DNA from: SIG578 sp045543635
GTDB lineage: Bacteria; Bacillota; Clostridia; Oscillospirales; Ruminococcaceae
Direction of reading: 5' to 3'
DNA: 9,478 nt
Assembly: GCA_045543635.1 (NCBI GenBank)
Contig: JAZQMT010000075.1
Span: forward strand, 1-9,478
This document shows positions 1 to 6,670 of the stretch, piece by piece; position 1 is the stretch's first letter; each line of letters starts with the position of its first letter. The notes under the pieces are model-generated. The model saw only the letters and a program-made list of their open reading frames with translations, was not told where the DNA came from and did no database searches. Made by a program: the position numbers and the translations under genes.

Positions 1-1
1 A

Positions 2-1792
2 TGTGAGCATACTAACACTACCGTTGTTGGTAAAGTCGATGCAACCTGCGAGAGCGAGGGTTACACCGGTGACACTGTTTGCTCCGATTGCGGAGAGCCC
101 ATTACATCGGGTGAAACCATTTCCGCATTAGGTCACAGCAAGCTTGGTGAAACCGTTAACGCAAAGCACTATTGTGAAAACGAATGCGGCACTGTTCTCT
201 ATGATCTTGAAGAGAAACTCGCAACAGGCGAATATGCTCTTGAGTACAATATCAAAACAGACGCTACAATTGTTATTGATTCCAAAGTAACTCTTGACCT
301 CAATGGCAAGACCATTGAGATCACCGAGAAAGACACTGTCGGTGACGGTGTATTCCATGTTATTGCAGGCGGCGAGCTCACCTTAAATGGCGAGGGAACC
401 GTTGCAGCAGCAGGAACCTCCAGCGAATACAAGATGGCAATTTGGGCTGACGGTGGTAAAGTTGTTATCAACGGTGGTACCTACACCAATGATTTCGAAA
501 CCGAAGAAACCCAGTTTGACCTTATCTATGTTAAGAATGGCGGAACCATTGAGATCAACAGCGGTATGTTCATTTCTGCAACTCCCAAGTGGACTCTTAA
601 CAAACGCGATGACACCGCAGGCACCATCATTGTCAAGGGCGGTACTTTCTACAAGTACGATCCTAATGGCAACTTTACTGAAAATCCCGTTGTTTCTTGG
701 GTAGCAGAGGGTTACGATGTAGTTGCAGACGGCGACTACTACAAAGTAGTAGCTCATGTTTGCGAATTCACCTATGATTCCAAAGTAACCGAGCCTACCT
801 GTAAAGAGCAGGGCTACACCACCTATTTCTGCAAATGCGGTGAGACCAAGGTAGATAATTACACCAATCCTGTTGACCACAAGTATGCAGAAGAGGGAAC
901 TGTTGTTGAGCCTACCGAGACTGCTACCGGTTACACCGAGTATGCTTGCGAGTTCGGTTGCGGCACAACCAAGAAAGACAGCTATACCGCTCCTACCAGC
1001 GGCAAGCTTGAAAATGTTACTGCAGCACAGGTTGCCGGAACTTACAATATTAAGACAACCTTTAAGGCTCTCGAGGGTGTAACCAACTACATCGTTTACA
1101 TCTATGACAGCGAAGGCAACAAGGTTATCAATGCTTCTGCAGACGCCGAAAAGGGTGTTACATTGTATGTTGGCAAGCCCGGTGTTTACACCGTAAAAGC
1201 TATTGCAGGAATTGACGGTAAATACTTCAAGATAGATGCTGCAGATGCTGTTAAAGTTGAAGTTAAATCTCTCCTGCCCGATGCTCCTGCTGCAGTTATT
1301 GACAATATCACCAATACCGGATTTACTGTTAACTGGGAAGCTATTGAAGGCGCTGAAGAATACTTTATAAAGATCAGCGGCAATGGCACAACCATTCACA
1401 AGCACACCGCCGCAACCAGCATTAATATTACCTGTCTTGCGGTTGACACCGAGTACACTGTTTCTATCAATGCAAAACTCGGCGTTGGAAAATACACCGG
1501 TTATGAAAAAACTACTGTTGCTTCCACCAAACCCTATGCAGTAATCGACATCACTGCAACTCCCGGTGAGAACGGCATCGCACTTGCTTGGGAAGCTGTC
1601 GAGGGTACTGCAGATATGTATTGGGTAAAACGCGTTGATGCAGAAGGAAATGTAACCCAGATTGCTGCTACAACCAATACCTCCATTAACGTTAAGAGCA
1701 TTGATGGCGCTAACAAATTCTACATCATTGCAAGAACACAGGATAGTAATGGTATCAACAGATATGTCACTACTAAATCTGTTAATGCTTAA
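2..1792 (+). CDS. Secreted/surface protein with Cys modules, beta-helix-like region and FN3-like domains (5' truncated)
   Basis: The reading frame is open from base 2 to a TAA at 1790-1792, giving 596 visible residues; the N-terminus lies outside the window. Numbered from the first visible codon, residues 1-62 hold cysteine pairs of CxxC type (VCSDCGE, CENECG) in the ATCxxxGYTGDTVC pattern common in clostridial surface proteins. Residues about 75-250 are short repetitive strands rich in GG, T, I and V (ADGGKVVINGGTY, VKNGGTIEINSG), like right-handed beta-helix or pectin-lyase folds. Residues 254-323 hold more Cys modules (PTCKEQGYTTYFCKCG, YACEFGCG). Residues about 333-424 form an Ig-like sandwich, and about 426-508 and 512-596 are two fibronectin type III-like domains (FTVNWEAIEGAEEYFIKI; IALAWEAVEGTADMYWVK). 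There is no sortase motif or C-terminal membrane segment, so any anchor must lie upstream. A role in adhesion or glycan binding is inference. It converges with nth. Confidence 0.85.
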   Translation, partial: CEHTNTTVVGKVDATCESEGYTGDTVCSDCGEPITSGETISALGHSKLGETVNAKHYCENECGTVLYDLEEKLATGEYALEYNIKTDATIVIDSKVTLDLNGKTIEITEKDTVGDGVFHVIAGGELTLNGEGTVAAAGTSSEYKMAIWADGGKVVINGGTYTNDFETEETQFDLIYVKNGGTIEINSGMFISATPKWTLNKRDDTAGTIIVKGGTFYKYDPNGNFTENPVVSWVAEGYDVVADGDYYKVVAHVCEFTYDSKVTEPTCKEQGYTTYFCKCGETKVDNYTNPVDHKYAEEGTVVEPTETATGYTEYACEFGCGTTKKDSYTAPTSGKLENVTAAQVAGTYNIKTTFKALEGVTNYIVYIYDSEGNKVINASADAEKGVTLYVGKPGVYTVKAIAGIDGKYFKIDAADAVKVEVKSLLPDAPAAVIDNITNTGFTVNWEAIEGAEEYFIKISGNGTTIHKHTAATSINITCLAVDTEYTVSINAKLGVGKYTGYEKTTVASTKPYAVIDITATPGENGIALAWEAVEGTADMYWVKRVDAEGNVTQIAATTNTSINVKSIDGANKFYIIARTQDSNGINRYVTTKSVNA

Positions 1793-1834
1793 GTAATTGT
1801 TGATTGAAATCACTGTTACGAAAGTAATCCAATA

Positions 1835-1872
1835 AAAAATCCTCTCCGACATACTTGTCGGAGAGGATTTTT
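1835..1872. terminator. Bidirectional intrinsic terminator between the surface-protein gene and nth
   Basis: A perfect 17-bp stem (1835-1851 with 1856-1872) has a GC-rich core (CCTCTCCGAC/GTCGGAGAGG) and a 4-nt loop (1852-1855). The plus strand runs into a T-rich tract and the minus strand reads into TTTTTTATT, so it can stop both convergent genes. It starts 42 nt after the plus-strand stop codon and ends 4 nt before the nth stop codon. Confidence 0.95.
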
Positions 1873-1876
1873 GTTG

Positions 1877-2518
1877 TTATTTTCTTGTGTTTTTTTGCCC
1901 ATACTTACAGAAAGTATTGAGCGGACAAATGCTGCATTTTGGGGAGCGGGCAGGGCAGAGATTACGCCCGTGTAAAACGATGCGATGACAAAAATCTCCC
2001 GATTCCTCGGGCGGTAGGATCTTTTTCAGCGCAAATTCTATCTTTTTGGGGTCGGTTTCCGAAACTAAACCAATTCGGTTAGCAATTCTTATGCAGTGCG
2101 TGTCCACCACAACCGAGGGCTTTCCGTAAACATCGCCAACGATAAGATTGGCAGTCTTTCTCCCGACGCCGGGTAGAGTAATTAGCTCATCAATGCTGTC
2201 AGGAACAACGCCGTTATATCGCTTAATTAGCTCAATCGCCATGTTTTTCAGATCGCGTGCCTTTGTTTTGTAAAGACCGCAGGATTTGATACAGTTTTCG
2301 ATTTCCTCTATATCAGCATTGGCAATAGAGTCTAATGTAGGGAATTTTTTAAATAAAACCTCGGTAACAATATTAACTCTCGCATCGGTGCATTGTGCTG
2401 AAAGCCGTGTTGCCATCAAAAGCTCATAAGGCTTGTTGGCAATAAGCGAGCATTTTGCTTGGGGAAATAAATCTTTTAACGCCGCAACCGAAAGGCGCGC
2501 AAGTTCTTTTTTGGTCAT
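1877..2518 (-). CDS. nth: Endonuclease III (DNA glycosylase/AP lyase)
   Basis: This 213-residue protein is the usual size of bacterial endonuclease III, which removes oxidised pyrimidines and cuts the resulting abasic site by beta-elimination in base-excision repair. The helix-hairpin-helix is LPGVGRKTANLIVG (residues about 115-128), with the expected catalytic Lys121 in GVGRKTA. The catalytic Asp is Asp139 in VVVDTHCIRIANR. The C-terminal [4Fe-4S] ligands are Cys188, Cys195, Cys198 and Cys204, with the family spacing C-x6-C-x2-C-x5-C, so the enzyme looks intact. The ATG is supported by GAGG (minus strand, 2527-2530), 8 nt upstream. It is transcribed alone, divergently from glyA, and ends at the shared terminator at 1835-1872. 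Confidence 0.97.
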   Translation of the reverse strand: MTKKELARLSVAALKDLFPQAKCSLIANKPYELLMATRLSAQCTDARVNIVTEVLFKKFPTLDSIANADIEEIENCIKSCGLYKTKARDLKNMAIELIKRYNGVVPDSIDELITLPGVGRKTANLIVGDVYGKPSVVVDTHCIRIANRIGLVSETDPKKIEFALKKILPPEESGDFCHRIVLHGRNLCPARSPKCSICPLNTFCKYGQKNTRK

Positions 2519-2549
2519 ATAAAAAACCTCTTTTGGATTTGTTAATTCT

Positions 2550-2577
2550 ATTTTATCATAAACTCCAAAAATATCAA
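2550..2577 (-). promoter_or_regulatory. Probable sigma-A promoter of nth
   Basis: On the minus strand, TTGATA (2572-2577) and TAAAAT (2550-2555) are separated by 16 bp, about 30 bp upstream of the nth ATG. The spacer is AT-rich, so chance matches are possible; an overlapping TATGAT is an alternative -10 with poor spacing. Confidence 0.5.
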
Positions 2578-2595
2578 ATAGTTTTTACGAAACCC

Positions 2596-2624
2596 TTGCG
2601 AAAGAAAGGGAAAAAGTGTATAAT
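2596..2624 (+). promoter_or_regulatory. Sigma-A promoter of glyA
   Basis: TTGCGA (2596-2601) and a perfect TATAAT (2619-2624) are separated by 17 bp. Transcription would start near 2631, leaving a leader of only about 24 nt that contains the AGGAGG ribosome binding site (2641-2646). There is therefore no room for a riboswitch ahead of glyA. Confidence 0.85.
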
Positions 2625-2654
2625 GAAAACATATTTATATAGGAGGTTTCTCAA

Positions 2655-3908
2655 ATGTATGAAACTATAATGGATACCATTGGTTTTCTTAAGAAAAACG
2701 ATCCTGAGCTGTCTGATGCAATGCAGGCAGAGCTTGACAGACAGAGAAGAAATATCGAGCTTATTGCTTCCGAAAATATTGTCTCTCCCGAGGTTATGGC
2801 AGCAATGGGCAGCGTGCTCACCAATAAATATGCAGAGGGGTATAGCGGCAAGCGTTACTATGGCGGCTGTGAATGTGTTGATGTTGTTGAAACACTCGCT
2901 ATTGAGCGTGCGAAAAAGCTCTTTGGAGCAGATGCAGCTAATGTTCAGCCCCATTCGGGTGCACAGGCAAACCTCGCCGTTTATTTTGCTCTGCTCGAGC
3001 CGGGCGATACTGTTCTTGGCATGAGTCTTGCAGACGGTGGCCATCTTACCCATGGATCTCCTGTTAACCTTTCGGGAAAATATTATAATTTTGTTTCTTA
3101 TAGTTTAAATGACGATACGCATACCATTGATTATGATAAGCTCCATGAGCTTGCTCGCGAGTGCAAACCTAAGCTCATTGTTGCAGGCGCAAGTGCATAT
3201 CCTCGCATTATTGATTTTGAGAGAATTTCTCAGATTGCAAAAGAGGTAGGGGCTTACTTTATGGTCGATATGGCTCATATCGCAGGTCTTGTTGCAGCAG
3301 GGCTGCACCCCAATCCCGTTCCTTTTGCAGATGTTGTCACCACTACCACGCATAAGACTTTGCGCGGACCTCGCGGCGGTATGATTCTCTGTAAAGAGGA
3401 ACTTGCCCAGAAAATGAATAAAGCCGTGTTCCCCGGAATGCAGGGAGGTCCGCTTGAGCATATCATTGCCGCAAAGGCAGTGTGCTTTGGAGAGGCTTTG
3501 AAACCGGAATTTAAAGAGTATCAGAAAAAGATTGTTGAAAATGCTGCAGCTCTCGCAAAGGCACTGCTTGAAAAAGGCTTCGACCTTGTCTCAGGCGGCA
3601 CCGATAACCACCTCATGCTGGTTGACCTCCGCAAAATGAATGTTACCGGTAAAGAGCTTGAAAAACGCCTTGATGAGGTTTATATCACCGTTAATAAAAA
3701 TGCTATCCCCAATGACCCTCAGAGCCCCTTTGTTACAAGCGGTATCCGTATCGGTACTCCCGCTGTCACCAGCCGCGGAATGCAGCCTGAGGATATGGAG
3801 GTTATTGCCGATTGCATTTATAAGGCTTGCGTCGATTTTGAAAATGAAGCTGATAATATTCGCGCAAAAGTCAACGCTCTCTGTGCAAAATATCCGCTCT
3901 ACGAATAA
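2655..3908 (+). CDS. glyA: Serine hydroxymethyltransferase
   Basis: This cytosolic PLP enzyme interconverts serine plus tetrahydrofolate with glycine plus 5,10-methylene-tetrahydrofolate, the main source of one-carbon units. The 417 residues match the family length. Visible landmarks are the N-terminal IELIASENIVSPEVM (residues 34-48), TNKYAEGYSGKRYYGGCE (56-73), LADGGHLTHGSPVN (125-138), VDMAHIAGLVAAG (204-216) with Asp205 contacting the PLP ring, the PLP lysine Lys234 in TTTTHKTLRGPRGG, and the carboxylate-binding Arg365 in SGIRIGTPAVTSRG. No key residue is missing. The ATG lies 8 nt after a perfect AGGAGG, downstream of its own promoter. rarA starts 25 bp later with no terminator between, so the two are probably cotranscribed. 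Confidence 0.98.
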   Translation: MYETIMDTIGFLKKNDPELSDAMQAELDRQRRNIELIASENIVSPEVMAAMGSVLTNKYAEGYSGKRYYGGCECVDVVETLAIERAKKLFGADAANVQPHSGAQANLAVYFALLEPGDTVLGMSLADGGHLTHGSPVNLSGKYYNFVSYSLNDDTHTIDYDKLHELARECKPKLIVAGASAYPRIIDFERISQIAKEVGAYFMVDMAHIAGLVAAGLHPNPVPFADVVTTTTHKTLRGPRGGMILCKEELAQKMNKAVFPGMQGGPLEHIIAAKAVCFGEALKPEFKEYQKKIVENAAALAKALLEKGFDLVSGGTDNHLMLVDLRKMNVTGKELEKRLDEVYITVNKNAIPNDPQSPFVTSGIRIGTPAVTSRGMQPEDMEVIADCIYKACVDFENEADNIRAKVNALCAKYPLYE

Positions 3909-3933
3909 GCTTTAACGATTTTAAGGAAGGGAA

Positions 3934-5211
3934 GTGAAACCGTTGTCCAACGTGCCTCTCGCCGATTTTATAAGACCTCAAACATTGGACCAAGTGGTCG
4001 GACAAAAACACTTGCTCTCTGAGGGTAGAGTGCTTCGCAATATCATAGAGTCGGGAAAAATTCCCAATATGATTTTTTACGGGCCGAGCGGTGTCGGAAA
4101 AACAACAGTCGCTTCCATTATAGCAAGGCAGACCAATAAAAGGCTGTATAAATTAAACGGTACCAATGCATCCGTCAGCGATATTAAGGATATTGTTTCC
4201 GGTCTTGATGGGTTTGACTCGCAAGAAGGTGTTCTTCTCTACCTCGATGAAATTCAGTATCTCAATAAAAAACAGCAGCAATCCCTTTTAGAATATATTG
4301 AGAACGGAAAGATAACTCTTATCGCTTCCACTACCGAAAACCCCTATTTTTATGTTTATAATGCGGTTTTGAGCCGTAGCACTGTTTTTGAATTTAAACC
4401 GGTTACTCCCCAAGATGTAGAAGAGGCAGTGCAGCGTGCGTTTAAAATGGTGGGAGAAAGGCTTGCGGTGTCGGTTAAACCTGAGGATGGTGTTGTGCCG
4501 TTTGTCGCACGCAAATGCGGCGGAGATGTTCGTAAAGCTATAAACTGTGTCGAACTTTCCACCCTTGCGGCTCCTGTTTCCAAAGAGGGCGAAATTTTAA
4601 TTTCGCTTGAATCGGTGAAAGAACTTTGCCAGCGCAGCAGTATGAAATACGATAGGGATGGGGACGAGCATTTTGACATCCTCTCCGCTTTCCATAAGTC
4701 TATCAGAGGCTCGGATGAAAATGCCGCCCTGCATTACCTTGCAAGGCTGCTTACGGCAGGGGACATGCTCTCTCCTTGCCGCCGCCTTTTGGCTATTGCA
4801 AGCGAGGATGTCGGGCTTGCCTATCCGCAGGCAGTTTCCATCGTTAAAAGCTGCGTCGATAGCGCTCTGCAGTTAGGGCTGCCTGAAGCACGCCTGCCCT
4901 TGGCACAGGCTGCAATTCTGCTTGCTACTGCCCCTAAATCTAACTCCGTTGTCTGTGCGATAGATGCCGCTATGGCAGATGTTTCGTCTGGAAATGCTGT
5001 TGATATTCCTTCCCACTTGCGAGATTCGCATTATGCCGGCGCACAAAAGCTTGAACATGGTATCGGTTATAAATATCCCCATGAATTTGAAAATCACTAT
5101 ATCCGCCAACAGTATCTCCCTGATCGGCTCAAGGATAAAAAATATTATCAGTTCGGGGATAATAAAAACGAACAGGCAGCTAAAAAATATTGGAGCGAAA
5201 TAAAGAAATAG
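3934..5211 (+). CDS. rarA: Replication-associated recombination protein A (RarA/MgsA family AAA+ ATPase)
   Basis: RarA/MgsA (relative of eukaryotic WRNIP1/Mgs1) is a clamp-loader-like ATPase acting at stalled replication forks. In the 425 residues, PLADFIRPQTLDQVVGQKHLL (residues 8-28) is the family N-terminus. Walker A is GPSGVGKT (50-57), Walker B LLYLDE (101-106), sensor 1 STTENP (132-137), the likely arginine finger Arg148 (LSRSTVFEF), and sensor 2 Arg200 in GGDVRKAINCVE. The C-terminal half carries family blocks such as HFDILSAFHKSIRGSDENAA, LAIASEDVGLAYP, APKSNSV and IPSHLRD. Walker B and the following helix (DEIQYLNKKQQ) differ from the DEVHRFNKSQQ of E. coli. The start is uncertain: GTG at 3934 sits close to AAGGAAGG (3923-3930), while an in-frame TTG at 3943 also has this purine tract at usable spacing. 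It is probably in an operon with glyA. Confidence 0.93.
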   Translation: MKPLSNVPLADFIRPQTLDQVVGQKHLLSEGRVLRNIIESGKIPNMIFYGPSGVGKTTVASIIARQTNKRLYKLNGTNASVSDIKDIVSGLDGFDSQEGVLLYLDEIQYLNKKQQQSLLEYIENGKITLIASTTENPYFYVYNAVLSRSTVFEFKPVTPQDVEEAVQRAFKMVGERLAVSVKPEDGVVPFVARKCGGDVRKAINCVELSTLAAPVSKEGEILISLESVKELCQRSSMKYDRDGDEHFDILSAFHKSIRGSDENAALHYLARLLTAGDMLSPCRRLLAIASEDVGLAYPQAVSIVKSCVDSALQLGLPEARLPLAQAAILLATAPKSNSVVCAIDAAMADVSSGNAVDIPSHLRDSHYAGAQKLEHGIGYKYPHEFENHYIRQQYLPDRLKDKKYYQFGDNKNEQAAKKYWSEIKK

Positions 5212-5212
5212 G

Positions 5213-5244
5213 AAACACCGCGTATCTATGGATACGCGGTGTTT
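5213..5244. terminator. Intrinsic terminator after rarA, probably bidirectional
   Basis: A 14-bp perfect stem (5213-5226 with 5231-5244) containing ACACCGCGTATC has a TATG loop and is followed by TTTTT on the plus strand. It begins 2 nt after the rarA stop and ends 2 nt before the stop of the convergent S-component gene. On the minus strand the trailing tract is weaker (GTTTCCTATTT), so termination in that direction is less certain. Confidence 0.9.
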
Positions 5245-5246
5245 TT

Positions 5247-5774
5247 CTATCGGTTAACGTATTTATGTGCTTTTCTTATAACCTGCGCAAGCGGCCAGAC
5301 CAAAAACCCCATCGCAAAATTAGAAATTCCGTGAAGCACATCATAGGGAATTCCTGCAATGAGCCATGTAATGGTCTGCTCCAAGCTATAATGAAATATA
5401 ATGGCTTGAAACGGGGCGTAGAGTATTCCGTATAAAAATCCGTGTAAAGCACAGATAATCGGATAAACAATGTATCCCAGCCATTTCGGAATGTTTTTGG
5501 GGATAAGCATCGCCACTGCCCATAGAATAGTCCATAAATAAAGATAAGGCACCCACCAAATGCTAAACCCCGCCCATAATCCCGATAAAAAAACAAAAAC
5601 ATATATGGGAATAAGGGCTTTTGCCCGATATACCACCGTAAATAAAACGGTGAACATAGCAAGCGGATGTACATTCGGCAAAATTTCTGCAAGATATTTT
5701 GATGCAACCATCATGGCACCATATATGCTGAAAAGTGCAAGCTCAAAAACCGATATTCGTGTCTTATTTTGCAT
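5247..5774 (-). CDS. ECF-type transporter S component, candidate cobalamin/corrinoid uptake
   Basis: This 175-residue integral membrane protein has about six hydrophobic segments (roughly residues 11-30, 37-50, 53-71, 76-91, 99-125 and 137-162) and a basic C-terminus. Size, topology and the last-helix block IAGIPYDVLHGISNFAMGF match substrate-binding S components of energy-coupling factor transporters. These work with a shared EcfA-EcfA'-EcfT module, which is not encoded in this window. I infer the substrate from context: the gene overlaps by 11 nt (ATGCAAAATAA) the upstream DUF4430 lipoprotein gene, and both lie downstream of a cobalamin riboswitch. The sequence does not itself prove B12 specificity. 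A different vitamin or queuosine precursor remains possible, but the riboswitch makes a corrinoid the best guess. Translation is probably coupled to the lipoprotein. Confidence 0.8.
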   Translation of the reverse strand: MQNKTRISVFELALFSIYGAMMVASKYLAEILPNVHPLAMFTVLFTVVYRAKALIPIYVFVFLSGLWAGFSIWWVPYLYLWTILWAVAMLIPKNIPKWLGYIVYPIICALHGFLYGILYAPFQAIIFHYSLEQTITWLIAGIPYDVLHGISNFAMGFLVWPLAQVIRKAHKYVNR

Positions 5775-6243
5775 AAGTTAGTTCGTATTTCTCTCCGTCA
5801 GCAATAGGTGTGCTGCTGGCTCCTGTCATAAGTGCTTCGCCGCCCTTGGAAAGGCTCCAGTAGGACTGATTAACATCGTAATCAGCTAAAATTCCGTTTA
5901 CTTTCTTGATGTAAAGCCCGTACTGGTCATTGCTTCCTTCAACCAGCTTGTGCTCAAGCAGCGCTTCGGCAAGGTTCTCCTTGTTGGTTTTGATTGTAAA
6001 GGTAATAGACTTGTCACCTGCTTTTACCTCTACCTGAACGGTTTTTGCTCCCTCGCCAAAACTTTTGTCCTCGGTGTAGGTTGCGTTTTGCCAAAGTCCC
6101 TCGTCCTTTGCCTTGTCAGAGGCAACGATGGAGGAGGTGAGAGGAGCCTCCTTTTGGGCGCATGCTGTCATGGCAAAAACCGAGAAAACAGCAAGAATGG
6201 CAATTGCGATTGAAAAGAGCTTTTTGGTTGTTTGAAGTTTCAT
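5764..6243 (-). CDS. DUF4430 (transcobalamin C-terminal-like) lipoprotein
   Basis: This 159-residue exported lipoprotein has a basic n-region (MKLQTTKK), a hydrophobic core (residues 9-25) and a lipobox-like MTAC ending at Cys28, which would be lipidated at the outer face of the membrane. After a polar linker, residues about 68-159 look like DUF4430, the domain related to the C-terminal beta domain of vertebrate transcobalamin/intrinsic factor. Diagnostic pieces are LAEALLEHKLV, YGLYIKKVNGI, YWSLSKGGEALMTGASSTPI and the terminal DGEKYELTYAK. The N-terminal alpha/alpha barrel of transcobalamin is absent. The cobalamin riboswitch upstream and the overlapping S component suggest it captures a corrinoid and delivers it to the transporter; this is inference. 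The ATG has AAGGAG (minus strand, 6255-6260) 11 nt upstream, slightly far but the best site. Confidence 0.85.
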   Translation of the reverse strand: MKLQTTKKLFSIAIAILAVFSVFAMTACAQKEAPLTSSIVASDKAKDEGLWQNATYTEDKSFGEGAKTVQVEVKAGDKSITFTIKTNKENLAEALLEHKLVEGSNDQYGLYIKKVNGILADYDVNQSYWSLSKGGEALMTGASSTPIADGEKYELTYAK

Positions 6244-6281
6244 TTTTAAAACTTCTCCTTTCTTTTTTTAGACCGTTCGGA

Positions 6282-6328
6282 TAAAAAATAAAACACTCCC
6301 CACAAGCCGAGTAGCCCGAGAGAAGTGT
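6282..6328 (-). terminator. Riboswitch expression-platform terminator
   Basis: On the minus strand, ACACTTCTC (6328-6320) can pair with GGGGAGTGT (6301-6293), 9 bp including two G-U pairs, followed by TTTATTTTTTAT. It lies about 40 nt before the lipoprotein start codon and downstream of the B12 aptamer, so it fits transcriptional attenuation. An upstream CACTCCC (6385-6379) pairs perfectly with part of the same right arm and could form the competing antiterminator. Confidence 0.65.
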
Positions 6329-6395
6329 AGGATAAAAAAGACAAAAGCCTATTTCAAACACACACATCCCCATTGCCCGGGAGTGGTTTACAGTG

Positions 6396-6512
6396 CACGA
6401 AACGATAAGCATTCCGACTTGACGGCGTGAAAACAAATCACCCGAGATACGGCAATGGCTGTTGTGGCGGAGTCTAACCGCACTTCCCTTATCCCCCAAC
6501 GCATTGAAAAAG
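6396..6512 (-). ncRNA. Cobalamin (B12) riboswitch aptamer
   Basis: Reading the minus strand, the leader shows the ordered landmarks of the cobalamin riboswitch. First is GATAAGGGAAGTGCGG (the AGGGAA element, about 6493-6478). Next comes a short hairpin formed by GTGCGG (6483-6478) and CCGCCAC (6470-6464), then ACAACAGCCATTGCC with the CAGCC element at 6461-6457. After a variable hairpin region comes the B12-box-like AAGTCGGAATGC (6420-6409), followed by TTATCG. The order and spacing are those of the family. The ends given are approximate and the helices were not folded by program. It should sense adenosylcobalamin or another cobalamin and lower expression of the two downstream genes when the vitamin is abundant. 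Confidence 0.85.
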
Positions 6513-6581
6513 AAAAAACAAAGCGCCGAGTTGCTCATTTAAAATGAACCGAGTCGCGTTTTATTCGATTGTGTCGAAGAT

Positions 6582-6610
6582 AGTATAACATATCATTTAT
6601 AAGATTTCAA
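6582..6610 (-). promoter_or_regulatory. Sigma-A promoter of the B12-riboswitch operon
   Basis: On the minus strand, TTGAAA (6605-6610) and TATACT (6582-6587) are separated by exactly 17 bp. Transcription would start near 6575, leaving a leader of about 330 nt to the lipoprotein ATG, which is the right size for a riboswitch plus expression platform. No gene is seen in this leader (6244-6575). Confidence 0.8.
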
Positions 6611-6619
6611 GAGTTATTA

Positions 6620-6648
6620 TCATATGGCAAAAGCATTTTGAATACAAA
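6620..6648 (+). promoter_or_regulatory. Possible sigma-E-type (mother-cell) promoter of the ylmC-spoIVF operon
   Basis: TCATATG (6620-6626) matches 6 of 7 positions of the Bacillus sigma-E -35 consensus KMATATT. AATACAAA (6641-6648), 14 bp further on, matches 6 of 8 positions of the -10 consensus CATACAMT. The spacing is that of sigma-E promoters and the downstream genes are of the sigma-E class. The predicted start near 6655 leaves a very short leader and the region is AT-rich, so this is suggestive only. No good sigma-A promoter was seen in this direction. Confidence 0.4.
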
Positions 6649-6657
6649 TGAAAAGAA

Positions 6658-6664
6658 AGGGGAG
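6658..6664 (+). promoter_or_regulatory. Ribosome binding site fixing the ylmC GTG start
   Basis: AGGGGAG lies 6 nt upstream of GTG at 6671. It favours that start over an in-frame TTG at 6638, which has no purine-rich site and would add 11 charged residues not expected for the family. Confidence 0.75.
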
Positions 6665-6670
6665 CGGGGC

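Noticed and set aside
383..1852. A 489-codon open frame on the minus strand opposite the surface-protein gene
   Set aside because: It is rich in Ser, Asn, Cys and Gly runs with no recognisable domain, and it lies antisense to a frame with clear repeated domains. It runs into the terminator stem at its start and is a codon-bias shadow.
5247..5774. Naming the S component QueT or another substrate-specific symbol
   Set aside because: S components share a fold but little sequence, and I do not see a substrate-diagnostic motif. The B12 riboswitch points elsewhere, so no gene symbol is given.
6116..6538. A 140-codon minus-strand frame across the leader of the lipoprotein gene
   Set aside because: It overlaps the B12 riboswitch, the terminator and the start of the lipoprotein in another frame. 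Its translation shows no family signature and it lacks a ribosome binding site.
6638..6670. TTG at 6638 as the start of the YlmC/YmxH protein
   Set aside because: There is no Shine-Dalgarno sequence before it, it overlaps the sigma-E-like -10 region, and the GTG at 6671 has AGGGGAG at 6-nt spacing and gives the family's expected N-terminus.
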